From NCBI GenBank assembly GCA_028564705.1, contig JAPXFQ010002081.1:620001-684000 (forward strand): a stretch of 64,000 nt of DNA, read 5' to 3'. A model generated the notes under the pieces. That model was given only the letters and a program-made list of their open reading frames with translations, did not search any database and had not been told where the DNA came from. Source of the stretch: Apricaphanius iberus. Lineage: Eukaryota; Chordata; Actinopteri; Cyprinodontiformes; Aphaniidae. How positions within the stretch are numbered: the first letter of the stretch is position 1; the number at the start of each line of letters is the position of its first letter. Made by a program: the position numbers and the translations under genes. This document shows, one piece after another, positions 11,572-22,162 of the stretch.

Positions 11572-12315
11572 CAGTGTTGCCAACTTAGCGACTTTGTCGC
11601 TAGATTTAGCGACTTTTCAGACCCCTATAGCGACTTTTTTTCAAAAAAGCGACTAGCGACAAATCTAGCGACTTTTTCTGGTGTTATTGGAGACTTATCT
11701 GGTGTTTTGGAGACTCTGGCGTGAAGCACGTATTGTTCTGCAGTTACTGTCCTCAACGTGAGCCCCTCCCCCGTCCCAAAGCACTTACAGGCGGCCAGTC
11801 TAACAGTAGCCTTGCGCAGCAGTCCCATCTACAGTCTATGGGCGGAGCAGAGAGAGAGAGAGGAGACCCTCACCACTCGGCGTCCGGACTGCAAATGAAA
11901 TGCGCTTGCGCAAAAGAAAGCCGCCGCTGGCTTGCAGAGCGGGATTTAAATGTAAACGTTTCTTCGCTGTGACGCTGTCACACAAATAAATCACTGCATT
12001 TGACTCACACAACCTCAGCAGCTCAGTCACTTATTCACCTCGTCCACTGTGTGTGTAGCAATTAACAATACAGGACAAAACTGATGTGTGTAATGTGGAT
12101 CTAGACAAAGCATTAAAATCATTAAATGTTGTTAATGTTGAAATTATTTTTGTACATTTGTAGTTCTAAACATATTTAGGGTGTTTTTTACTCACTTTTA
12201 CTGTTATTTGCAAATTGCCAATTATGCAAATTAGGCGATGACGTCATTTAGCGACTTCTAGCGACTTTTGGGACAGCCAATAGCTACTTTCCTTACTGAG
12301 GAGTTGGCAACACTG
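11572..12315. mobile_element. non-autonomous hAT element (744 bp)
   Basis: Perfect terminal inverted repeat CAGTGTTGCCAACT at both ends and an 8-bp duplication CAGGGCTG on both sides. The ends contain repeated AGCGACTT words (11587-11675 and 12248-12269). No transposase is visible. The duplicated target begins CAGGG, itself like a hAT terminus, so this element may have landed in the end of another hAT. Confidence 0.85.
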
Positions 12316-12327
12316 CAGGGCTGGATT

Positions 12328-12337
12328 AAGATAACAG
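12328..12337. repeat. target-site duplication of L1/Tx1 LINE, left
   Basis: AAGATAACAG, repeated at 16987-16996 after the poly-A tail. Confidence 0.8.
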
Positions 12338-12457
12338 CGGCCGGTCTTCTGGGATGACGAGGAAGCGAACAAAAGCGTGATATTTTAGCTCTCTGACGGT
12401 CTAACACTCCCTGGCGGAAAAATCCCTAAAAACCAGAAAATTATTGTCCAATATAGT

Positions 12458-13317
12458 ATGTCAGGGGGTAAACAAAGAAGAGCAAGGGCGAATCAGCAAA
12501 CAACTACTCAACCGGCAGATATTTTATCCTCAGAAACCAACAGGGCTAACGAGCTAGCTAAAGACAACAATAGCATGGAAGCTATTCAAGCTACCATCAT
12601 TGCGGAGCTGAAAAAAGTTCAAGATGACGCTAAAAATGAACTGATTGACAAGATTGGGGCATTAAATACTGAAGTCAGTGGCTTCCAAGAAGAAATGGGG
12701 AAACGTATGGATGACATTGCTGAAAATTTAAAAGGAGTGACTCAAAGAGTGGAGGAGACAGATCAGAGAGTGGCCGACATTGAGGAGGTCAATGCCGAAG
12801 TTTACGATGGCCTGGAACGCTCTCTGTACCTACAAAAGGAGCTCCAATCACGAGTAACAGAGCTGGAAGCACGTTCACACAGGAATAAGATTCGCATACA
12901 TGGTATAACCGAAGATTCCGAAGGCACCAATATTCAACTTTTCATGGAGAACTTTTTAAAATCAAAGCTTCCTCTCGCCAATACGACATTGAACATACAG
13001 TGCTGCCACCGCTCACTACGCTCCAAACCACCGCCGGGTGCTAATCCCAGATCCATTGTCATGTGTTTTCTGGAGTACACAATGAAGGAGAAAGTGCTGC
13101 GCGGCATGGGAAAAGAAGGCTATTCAATTCCATGGAAAACGCGTGTATTTCGACCATGACTACCCCAGCGACATTCTCTTCAAGCGCAAAGCTTACAACC
13201 CAATCAGAAAAATGCAATCATTTCCAAACTATGTACCCGGCCAGACATCGCGTGTTCTTTGATGAAGGCCCAATCATCTACAAAAGCCTGGAGGAAGCTA
13301 CGGACGACATGAGCTGA
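12458..13317 (+). pseudogene. L1/Tx1 ORF1 (RNA-binding chaperone) pseudogene
   Basis: Starts at ATG 12458 with a Gln/Thr-rich N terminus, then a long heptad-like coiled coil (about residues 45-140). The RRM-type L1 ORF1 core follows, beginning RNKIRIHGITEDSEG, and reads to the GYSIPWKTRVF segment at about 13155. There the frame shifts. The C-terminal domain continues in other frames (DHDYPSDILFKRKAYNPI, then YPARHRVFFDEGP) to a stop at 13315-13317. Family role: trimeric nucleic-acid chaperone that binds LINE RNA. At least two frameshifts make it non-functional. Confidence 0.85.
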
Positions 13318-13329
13318 AAATATTCAAGC

Positions 13330-13872
13330 GCCCCGAAAATAATGACTGAGTAAAACGTCCCAGCTTATCATCTCTACGTGTCGGAATAAAAAAGTAAACA
13401 GAGGATTATGACTCCGCCCTTTAAAAAGTGTGACATTGTCATTGACCGTCGCATGAGGAACGCTTTCTCTTTGCGCTGCTACGATAGACAGGAGGACGAG
13501 GAGAGGAAGAGTGGCAGCACTGAGAGGGATACCCTGGTTGTCCAGGCCCTCCCCTCTCAACTATGAAGGTGGAGTTATACTTCACCTTTGGAAGTCATCT
13601 GTTTTTTCTGTTCAGTTGTGTTTTGGTCAAAGAGTCTGAGTCCATTCACATGAACAATAAACTAAAACTCTGCACTGCTGTATATACTTACTGTACAATA
13701 ACCCTGGTTTGGTGTATATATTATCCTTTATTATTTATTTGTATTTATTTTTATTGCCATTTTAATTTCACTTATTTAAGTTCTGTACTGGAGAGAAAAG
13801 TTGCCGGAGTCAAATTCCTTGTATGTGTCATACTTGGCCATTAAAGCTGATTCTGATTCTGATTCTGATTTT
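13330..13872 (+). mobile_element. probable LINE 3'-tail fragment inserted between ORF1 and ORF2
   Basis: The inter-ORF region is much longer than expected for this clade. It ends in a TTAAAGC(TGATTC)n tandem tail (13842-13871) following CAAATTCCTTGTATGTGT, a form seen at the 3' ends of fish L2/CR1-type LINEs. The left boundary is a guess and no duplication was fixed. Confidence 0.5.
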
Positions 13873-13914
13873 ACATTTTTCTTTATATGTACATTATCCT
13901 GTACCCCCTTAAAG

Positions 13915-14570
13915 ATGACGGTAAAACAACATTATAAGGTAATTACCCTTAATGTAAATGGTTTACATAACCCAATTAAAAGAAGTAGGGCTATTGCTAA
14001 AATGGAACGTGGGAAATATGACATAATATTCTGGCAAGAAACCCATTTTTCAGATGCAGAGCATAAAAAGGTACGCAAAATGGGGTTTAAAAACTTGTGT
14101 TACTCTTCATATTCCAAGGGAAATTCTAGAGGAGTTGCTATTCTTCTACCAAACAGGGTAAATTTCAAAAGTTCATCTCAATTTAGCAACAAGGACGGGC
14201 GGTATATTGGTTAAAGGATATATAGATCATAAAGAAGTGACTCTATTAAATGTATATAGACCACCGGGTAAAGACAGTTGTCTAATTAAGAGAATTTTTG
14301 ACCTTATTGCAACAGAAATATCGGGTGTGTTTATTTGTGGAGGTGACTGGAATATTTGTCTTAACACCATAGATTCTCCAAGCAAAATTAAAAAACCTCA
14401 AGCAGAGGCAATGCTTGTTAAGAAAATGCTTAAGAAAGTTGGGATGATGGATGTATGGAGAAATCTGTATCCATCAAACAGGAGTTATACTTTTTTTCTC
14501 ATTCTCATCATGTGCATTCACAATTAGACTATTTTTTAATGCTAAACGCTGACAGACATACAATGTGAAA
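13915..14570 (+). pseudogene. L1/Tx1 ORF2 endonuclease domain
   Basis: Starts at ATG 13915 and shows the AP-endonuclease motifs in order: TLNVNGLHNPIKR, DIIFWQETHFSD (catalytic Q-E-T-H), SRGVAILLPNRV, then after a one-base shift near 14205 LLNVYRPPGKD and GGDWNICLN. The frame breaks again after the FF-SHSHH segment near 14495, where the S-x-x-D-Y end motif should lie, and resumes with the SDHADVCLTL (S-D-H) motif at 14588. It would nick target DNA in an active element. Confidence 0.85.
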
Positions 14571-14575
14571 TAGGA

Positions 14576-15150
14576 GTGAAGGACATATCCGATCACGCAG
14601 ATGTATGTTTAACATTATATTTGGATAATGACCGTAAAGAAACGTTATGGAGACTGAACACCAGTTTTTTAAAAGATGGGGAATTCCATAATTTTGCTGG
14701 AAAACAAATTAGAGACTATACAGACTATAATAACGACACTTGCACTTCTCCAAGTATATTATGGGATGTCTCAAAGGCCGTTCTTAGAGGGAAATTGATT
14801 ATGTGGTCTTCTTTGAAGAAAAAAGAAAGAGAAAGGCATATTAATGACTTGACTGCAGAACTAAAGTCCCTTGAAAAAGAACATATGCAAAATAATAATA
14901 ATGACTAATTAGTAAGTATAGCAGAAATAAAGCAAACTTTAAACAGAGCCTATGAGGACCAAATAGAAAAGAAATTTATGAAGCAAAACTACTATGAAAA
15001 TGGTCCCAAAACAGAGAAACTTCTTGCTAACCCTAAACTTAAACAGCAGGCTGATAGATTTATACACAAGATAAAAAACCCTCATGATGACAACATACAC
15101 TATAATTTGAAAGACATACAAAAATCTTTTGCAGCTTTCTATATGCAATT
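14576..15150 (+). pseudogene. L1/Tx1 ORF2 linker region
   Basis: Continues from the SDH motif through a Lys/Glu-rich linker (SSLKKKERERHINDLTAELK) to about 14906 (stop), then in frame again to about 15150. Sequence homologous to RT domains 0-4 is missing after FAAFYMQL, so a deletion joins this linker to the late palm region at about 15165. Confidence 0.7.
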
Positions 15151-15164
15151 ATAATATAAATAAA

Positions 15165-15470
15165 TCAAGCTATCAGAGAACATAAAAACATCCCTGGTAT
15201 TATCATAGGAGACTCGGAACACAAAGCATGTTTGTATGCTGATGATGTCCTTTTAACATTATCCAACCCTAAAGTGAGTTTACCCAACCTGTTGCTCCTA
15301 CTTAAAGAATTTGGTACCTATTCAGGGTACAAATTAAATTAGCAGAAAACTCAGATCATCCCATTTAACTATCACCCATCCAGAGATATTAAAGCATTGA
15401 CCAATTTTAACTGGAAAAAAAAAATATTTAGGAATCCAAATTTTAAAAGATCTTTCTAGACTGTTTGAAG
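15165..15470 (+). pseudogene. L1/Tx1 ORF2 reverse-transcriptase fragment with YADD box
   Basis: Reads GDSEHKACLYADDVLLTLSN, the catalytic Y-A-D-D box (about 15236-15247), followed by the FGTYSGYKLN block. A stop follows KLN. A run of As at 15416-15424 shifts the frame. Only the end of the palm is present. The fingers and early palm were deleted. Confidence 0.8.
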
Positions 15471-16839
15471 AAAAATTATGCTATATTGACCTCAAATATT
15501 AAAGCCTATATACAGCGGTGGTCTCTGTTGCCCATGAATATGTATAATAGGATTGACATTATTAAAATTAATGTATTACCAAGGATTCTCTATTTGTTCC
15601 AGGCTCTGCCAATTTGGATTCCCCCCAAACAATTTCAGGAGTGGAATAGAATGATCTCACATTTTATTTGGGCAAAACAAAAACCAAGAACAAAGTTCCA
15701 AACATTACAGTTGCAAAAGGAGGATGGTGGATTGGCTTTGCCATGTTTTGAAGATTATTACAAAGCGTCACGGCTACGAGTACTGATAGGATGGAGTGAT
15801 CCAACCTGCGAGGCTAAATAGAAAGGAATAGATCAGTCATATTTTGACACTCCTCTACAGTCCATGCTCGGTGACAAACCTCTTCTCAAGAAATATTTAA
15901 ATTCACAATTGCTAACTTCCTGGATAACAGTACCGATAGAAATTTGGTTTAAAATACTAAAAAACAGCAATACTGAGAGGAGTGCCAGATTGTTGAGATG
16001 GCCAGCCTATGATTCTGAGTTTTTCCCTTCAAAGACAGGTTGTGGTTTTGTGCATTGGTCTCAAAAGAATCACAGGATATTGGGCTCTTTCAGACAAGAA
16101 GGTTCTTAAAAGTTACTCGCAACTTTCAGAGACATGCAATTTACAAAGACATGATTTGTTCTCATATCTTCAGCTGAGGCATTACTTTGACAAGAACATG
16201 CATTTTATGGAGGAAGAAGAAGCTGGACTGTCTAAACTTCTGTTAAAATGTTGCAAAGGTAATGCTCCTAAGAAACAAATATCAAAGGTTTATACGTGTC
16301 TACAAGCTACAAGAAACCTCTCAAGTACATATATTAGAAAATCATGGAAAAAAGAAGCAGATATATTAATCTCTGAAGATGATTGGTTGAACATATTTAA
16401 GAATGCCAAATGTAAAGATCCAGACAAAGCAGTGTGTTGGAAAAACTGCGGTGACGTCAAAGCAGACCATTTTCATGTTTTTTGCAGCTGTACTAAGATT
16501 ACACCCTACTGGACAATGGTGGTAAAAGAAATAAAAAGCATAACTGGACTGGAATTGCTATGCGAATTCACAATAGTCTATTTAGGTAATCTACCTCAAG
16601 AACTAACAAAATCAGATAAGTATCTTTTGTCAATACTATTAGCCAGAGAAAAGAAAGCCATAACACGCAAATGGTTGTGTGAAGATGTTCCCTCCAAAAA
16701 AGACTGGTTCCAGATCATCACAGAAATCCACGAAATGGAGAGACTCACATTCTCAATAAGGTTGGCTTCAGACAAATGTAAAAATCATTGGAGAAAATGG
16801 GACAGTTATATGAAACGGAACTCTGCCTTAAAATATTGA
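15465..16839 (+). pseudogene. L1/Tx1 ORF2 C-terminal region with Cys-His knuckle
   Basis: Two overlapping open segments (15465-15821 and 16009-16839) give the thumb and C-terminal domain. They include WSLLPMNMYNRIDIIKINVL, WIPPKQF and, near the end, CWKNCGDVKADHFHVFCSC, a CCHC-like knuckle typical of this clade. A stop lies near 15820 and a frame change near 16010-16108. The ORF2 stop is at 16837-16839, followed by the 3' UTR and A-rich tail. Confidence 0.8.
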
Positions 16840-16986
16840 CTATTTTATTATTTTGAAATATTAATAAGTGCAATAGTCCAATGGTATTGTATGTGTGTAA
16901 CCTAGATGCTGTGTGTTTTTGTTTTGTGGTCTGCTGTTTTGTTGTTTTTGAAAAAAAAACATTTGTGAAAAATAAAAGTAAAAAAA

Positions 16987-16996
16987 AAGATAACAG
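16987..16996. repeat. target-site duplication of L1/Tx1 LINE, right
   Basis: AAGATAACAG directly after the A run. Up to two of its As may belong to the tail. Confidence 0.75.
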
Positions 16997-18185
16997 GGGC
17001 CCCTGGGCATAGAATATTTAAAGGGCCCCCCATCACCAAAAAAAGTATAATCTAAACCTGATTTTTTAAAACCACATTCTTATAAAAACCCTTGCCTATG
17101 TAAACACGTCCTGGTTGAGCTCACCTCCACCCGGCCAGGATTACAATTCAGATTTTTTCATAACTTGAACACAAAAACTCACTCATACCCATTAATTCTT
17201 CTTTCCTGTCTCACTTCTCCTCACTTGTCTCTCAGCATTTTTTCAGTTCTTTTTTTTTGCAGCGCTCAAGTCCTGCCCTCCTGTATCTTTGTCTTCCTCA
17301 TATTTTCTTCTTTTTTCTTTTTAAAAATTGTGCAATCAGTTTAGGTAAACCTGACTATTACTTTAAACTTTAAAGCATTTGATCATGAATTAAAATTAAA
17401 TGCAAAGTAAAAAATACTTTTCCTTTTACACATTAATAATGTGTATAAAAAACTGTATCAGTCTTTCAGAGCTCCTGTTTCTCTCCTCCTTTCTGTTTCT
17501 CATAACTAGAACCTTGACAACATGGATTTTGTCACCACCAGGAATGCACAATATATTCGCACTATCATCAGTATCAGCTCATGTTAGTAATTTTTAACAC
17601 AGTCTGATACGTAAAACTGAGCTAATATAAAAAAATTCTGTTTATGTCCATCTTTGTAAGAGATTTATGTAATATTTCTAACACTGTAAATATTGATTAC
17701 TGGCCATAACAGCAATAATATCAACTATCGGTATTGGAGAAATTTTTGGATGGGTGCATCCCTACATTTCACTCTGTTTTCCTCCTTGTGTATGTATTGC
17801 GTAGCCTTTCTGTCCATCTCTTTGTGCTTATTAAGAAAATTACCAAACTGACATATGTTCCAAAATGCCAACAAAGTTACCACTGTGTGCTGTGTCCTTA
17901 GTTAATACAGTTTTTAGTTTATTCAAAAGGGAATGCTTTACAGAGAGCAAAAAGTTTTCTTAGATGTAATGAAATAATAAAGAGAAAAATAAATAGAGAA
18001 TTCATTGATCAATTCTGTGACAATGTGTTTTAGTTAAGGTGCATATTTATTGATGTAATCTAAAAGTATCAGATTACATTACATGTTTTTGGTAATCCAA
18101 CTGATAATGTTACTGATAACAAAAAATGCTATGTAATTTGTAATCAGTAATGGATTACATTTCAAAGTAATCTGACCCAACCCTG
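16997..18185. other. right arm of the outer hAT element, no coding content
   Basis: The sequence just after the LINE (GGGGCCCCTGGGCATAG) continues what preceded it at 12316-12337, so it is the disrupted host element. The remainder is AT-rich with no open frame of interest, ending in the GTAATC-rich sub-terminal region. Confidence 0.5.
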
Positions 18186-18193
18186 TTAATAGA
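18186..18193. repeat. 8-bp target-site duplication (outer hAT), right
   Basis: TTAATAGA, identical to 11078-11085. Confidence 0.75.
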
Positions 18194-18279
18194 TCACCCG
18201 CAAACGAAGGTGCAAATTTTCTGCTACACACACTTTTTAATTTGGTCATTACTAGGAATCTTGATAAATCAGGCCCTGG

Positions 18280-18672
18280 TGGTGCATTCACACTGACCCA
18301 AACGTCAACGTCTATAGCGGCAAGAGGGGCGCCAAGTCTCTGCGGCGCTTTGTGTGCCTTGGCTGTGTCAACTTTTGAAACTTTTCCTGTGTTTCAAGCT
18401 TCAGAGCGCCAAAAACCAGCAATGCAGAAGTTCAGCTAGCTGAACCTTTGATGCTCCTAACACTCTTGACACAACGTCTCAACCAATCAGAGCGTCTCAC
18501 TGTAGTGACTTCGCCCGATGTCAATGTTGTCTATTCAACCATGATCCGCCTGTGTTTAAAACATCCGTCAGAGAAAGTTCTGCAAGCTTCAGCCTAAAAA
18601 TGTATAAGTGTCAAACTAGTCGCGTTGTCCGCGTTGTTTGACACTGACAAAGCATGCGGTGTGAATGCACCA
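18280..18672. mobile_element. MITE with TGGTGCATTCACAC inverted ends
   Basis: TGGTGCATTCACAC at the left is exactly matched in inverse by GTGTGAATGCACCA at 18659-18672. The interior of about 390 bp is non-coding and CpG-containing. No target duplication was identified, so the superfamily is undecided. Confidence 0.7.
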
Positions 18673-18750
18673 TTAGTTTGGTAGGAGTAACTAAGCATGT
18701 CACTGAGTTTGCAGACGTATGTGCTCCCAAATCCAAAGGTCCAGTAGATG

Positions 18751-18781
<31 letters not shown>

Positions 18782-20551
18782 GATAGATAGATAGATATGT
18801 CATGTTTACACTGAAAGATTAATCAGTAAACACAGAGGTGTCACTACTGATAAAATGGTGCTAGGGGTAAAGCCATTCTGTCAAGAGGGGGTTGAGTGTT
18901 TATAGCGCTGCTGTACTTAGATCAAAATGATGGATGCTAAACGATTCAAAAAGACTATCTGAACAATAATCACAGATTAACTAAAATGAATTGATTAAAG
19001 GCATAGTGACCAAAAAGTAACTTAAAGACCCATGTAATGGCAAAAAAGAAAATTTACTTGGTCAAAAATAGACATTACTCTACTGAAGACAAATAAGAAT
19101 GAATGTTTTTGCAGCAGCGTGGAATGCATATGGGCCATTTTGTCTTCATTTGTGGTGCAGCATCATAGATGTGCTGCGGGAGGCTGTCTGAGATGGACCT
19201 ACTACTCCTGCTCGCTGTTAATGCCTGGACTTGTTTTGGTTTCCGGAAGCATTTTCCCATCTTATCTGAAACATCAGCTCATTTCCTTTGTGTACCAGGA
19301 CCATTTCCTGACCCTGCGGAGCATAATCAGGGAGTGAACCATGGCTACTCAGATTATCCCCTCTTTTCTGAACGTTTCTTTCTGGTCTTGCCTGTTTCCT
19401 CTATTTTCTTCTGCTCTCTGGCTGTTATGATCCTGGAGATGTTCACATGTCAACAAACATTTATGTGACAAATGAAATGTGAGTTTGTCTTCCAGGAACA
19501 GCTAGTTTTTCAGAAGAAAAGCAACTGTACCTCTTGGTTTTTTTCTTCTTCTTCTTGGTATTCCTGCATGTTTTACGAAGAAAAAATAACTGTCCAACTC
19601 CTTTGTCCCTATGGCACTGAGACGGCGAAAATACTTAATCTAAACAATACGCACTTCCTCCTGGTAGGTTGTATGCTCCATGGTACCCAACAAATCAACT
19701 GAAAACACATGTGACAGGCCATTGTACAATGCTCGCTCCAAGCTTCCTGTTTTAACCTGCTTCCCAGCTGAAGTCACTTTGTCTTAGCAGGGGAAATGTT
19801 TACATATACTGCTTTTGTTACTTAGCACTTATACTTCTGCCTCCCCCAATAAACTCAACTCATATGCTGTGAAAAAAAAGATTACTTTAGGAAACAATAA
19901 AAAACAATGCTGTTTCATTTCAATTAATTTTGCATTGGATTACAGGAATACCCCAAGGCTGAGTTTGGGGACCTTTAGCCTGGAAAAATCATCCAGTCCT
20001 TGTGTAAAGGTTGCTCATCAGTTCTTATTTTCTTAGTATGTCACATTTCTCACTTTGCATCTTCTTTTTTCACACAGCAAACCCACCCATATGCGATTTG
20101 CAATGGGACTTACCCTTGACAAATATCTTATTTATCTGTTGCACATAGTGCCATTATAAATAGTCTCTGAGGGTGCCTATCTCCAGTGGTCAGTGAGTGA
20201 GAGACAAGGACAATGCCGTCTATTAAGATTTTGCTTCAGTTATTGGACAACGTTAAGAGCTTGATAAGGTAATTCTCTTCAACTAGATAATGTTAAAACA
20301 AAAGTTTTGCCTATGCCCCTGACAGATTCCTCCCTAAGATAGTTGAGAGTCTTGGAACACTTGCTTTGTGAATAAAACAATCACTACAGAACATTGGAGT
20401 AATCTTTGAGCTGTCGTTGGCTAGCCATATTACTTCACTGGTCTGTTCCTGTTTTTATCATTTGAAGAATATTGTCAAGCTGAGTCACACTGTATCATGA
20501 ACTGAGATGGACATGATAATTCACCCTTTCGTTTCATTAAGCCTAAATCAG
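18673..20551. other. unassigned sequence
   Basis: Contains the AT/GATA microsatellite listed separately. Open frames up to 99 codons near 19119-19468 show no domain, no family resemblance and no supportable splice context. No inverted-repeat element was recognised. Confidence 0.35.
18755..18797. repeat. compound (AT)n(GATA)n microsatellite
   Basis: AT dinucleotides to 18780, then four to five GATA repeats. Confidence 0.95.
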
Positions 20552-21236
20552 CAGTTGCCAAAGTTGGGGTTGGGAGCCCATTTGGGGTCACAAACAGGTA
20601 AGTGTGGGGTCTTGAGATTTTCTTGAGTGTGCTTGATATTGCTTTTCTTCTCGACCCGATTCAAAACCATGTACATGAAACAACAGAGGGTTTGATTACA
20701 TCAGAACAAGGGATGTTGCAGAAGCTGGTTATGGAACAAACAGAGGCAGTCCCTCTATCGGCTCCATCGGTCACTGCTTTAGGTCAGGATGAGTCAGAAG
20801 AAGTTCCTGCTAAGTAGAAAAAGAAGAGTTTGAGCAGCTACTAACATCAGCAAAGCCAAGCCAACTAGCCCCATAGTTGGGCAGAGTTTTAATGAAAAGG
20901 AGCCCCTATCTCCTACTGGAAGCAGGTCAAGACACATAACCTGTGGAATGGTAGAAGAGGAATGAGGCACATTTTCCCCAACTAGCCAAGCTAGCAAAGA
21001 TATATCTTTGTATTCTTGCCACAAGTTTCTCATCAGAGTGGGCTTTCAGTGCAAGTGGGAACATTGTGTCATGGCAGAGGTCAGCACTGAAACCAACAAG
21101 AGTTGACCAGCTTGTATTCCTAGCACTAAACCTGTAGAAGCATTAGATTTCACAGATCTTTTTTTATGTTCTTATAATTTGTATCCATCATACTTGAAGT
21201 TCTTTTGTTTAGCTCTTAAATCTTATAATACTTGTG
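20552..21236 (+). mobile_element. hAT transposon remnant
   Basis: Begins CAGTTGCCAAAGTTGGGGTT and continues into GAGCCCATTTGGGGTCACAAAC, the familiar left end of ZBED/Charlie-type hAT elements in vertebrates. A decayed transposase end follows at 20991-21137. The right terminus is not seen because the tandem array begins at 21237. Confidence 0.7.
20991..21137 (+). pseudogene. hAT transposase C-terminal dimerisation domain
   Basis: Reads LAKIYLCILATSFSSEWAFS, then the SGNIVS and SALKPTRVDQLVFLALNL segments, ending at a TAG. This is the conserved hAT C-terminal (hATC) signature, where the usual form is S-E-R-x-F-S. Here Arg is Trp. Upstream coding remnants (PISYWKQ near 20905) are frameshifted. 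It is a dead fragment. Confidence 0.85.
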
Positions 21237-21750
21237 CAGCTACACTTTATACGTGACAGGCTACATGTGTAGTATTTTGAAACCTACATTTTTTTAGGGA
21301 CTAACGGTGCTTACACACCGAACAACATAGATGCGACTAGAGAGTCCTGTTTACATGTAAAGTCAATGGAGGAGCGCGATGAAGTGCGACTTGGGATGCC
21401 GCGACACGTCAGAAGGAGATTTGGGTCACAAAAAGTAGTGCGGCTGGTGTGTTTCAGGGGCAACCGGAAATGCATGCTGCATTTTATGTCTGCCACAGAA
21501 GTTGGAGAAATCTCAACTACAGCTACAATTCGTGCCGCCACAACCAATTAGCTGACTGGTATCAGTGATGCTGGGACTGACGGAATGGAGTCACAGCATC
21601 AGCAGGACGTGTAAACTGATAAACACCATGGATAATCACCCCAAACTACGTGACACCAGCTGTTTTCTATACAGAGACAGGAATAAAAAAATAAACATTA
21701 TAAAGAGGTTAAACTATTAAGACAGGAATGCTCTTAAGAGGTTTGTGGGT

Positions 21751-21766
21751 GGCTCTTCAAAGAGCC
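21751..21766 (-). other. histone-mRNA-like 3' stem-loop in array copy 1
   Basis: GGCTCTTCAAAGAGCC forms a 6-bp stem with a 4-base loop. On the minus strand it is followed by ACCCACA, as at the 3' ends of animal replication-dependent histone mRNAs. No histone reading frame is present nearby, and the minus-strand loop TTGA is unusual. It is intact in copy 3 (28135-28150) and broken in copy 2 (24967-24980). Confidence 0.4.
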
Positions 21767-22134
21767 GTTGTGGCCGCAAAACATCTTCCTCACCCGAAAA
21801 CTCAGACCTGGTAATGTCTGCACCAAAGCCCGCGCCGCTCACATATAAACTTTTACTCACAGCAGACAGATGGCTGACCATTAGGCCAAGGGAGGAACAG
21901 AAGCCCCCTGGGAACATCCAGCAGCTACGCCGGCAATTGGCTGCCTCTGACTTTGGCTGCAAGTCGTGCACATCCTCCAGCTTATAAAGGAGCCACCCAC
22001 ACACATATTTCGCATCGCCTTTTATATTTAAGACAAAAACCACTAAAATATGTACAGGTTAGTAAGTGTTTTTCATAAATCCCACAAATACTAAAACCTG
22101 CCGTAATTATCACTGGTTGTCCCACTTGTATCAG

Positions 22135-22162
22135 ACCTGTGATATTCTTTAATATCACAGGT
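22135..22162. repeat. perfect 12-bp inverted repeat (hairpin), copy 1
   Basis: ACCTGTGATATT, loop CTTT, then AATATCACAGGT. It is present without change in all three array copies. Confidence 0.95.

Larger units (their letters stand above)
12338..16986 (+). mobile_element. L1/Tx1-clade non-LTR retrotransposon
   Basis: About 4.6 kb with two reading frames in L1 order (ORF1 coiled-coil RNA-binding protein, then ORF2 endonuclease-RT). There is an AATAAA signal near 16972 and an A-rich tail, bounded by AAGATAACAG duplications. ORF1 and ORF2 are frameshifted. The RT core is deleted and an unrelated 3'-tail fragment lies between the ORFs. It is inactive and nested within the outer hAT. Confidence 0.85.
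11086..18185. mobile_element. outer hAT-like DNA transposon with nested insertions
   Basis: Left end CAACGTTGGGTA, right end (reverse complement) CAGGGTTGGGTC, with 8-bp flanking duplication TTAATAGA, which is the hAT pattern. The sub-terminal regions at both ends are rich in GTAATC/GATTAC words (11098-11230 and 18054-18175). Subtracting the two nested elements leaves roughly 1.7 kb with no transposase, so the outer element is non-autonomous. Confidence 0.7.

Noticed and set aside
19119..19468. Two overlapping plus-strand frames of 72 and 99 codons
   Set aside because: No domain, no splice context and no similarity that I recognise. Length is ordinary for chance.
21984..22030. TATA-like CTTATAAAGGAGCC motif in the array as a real promoter
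   Set aside because: Present in all copies but with no reading frame or RNA gene at the right distance. A TATA-like word alone is not enough.
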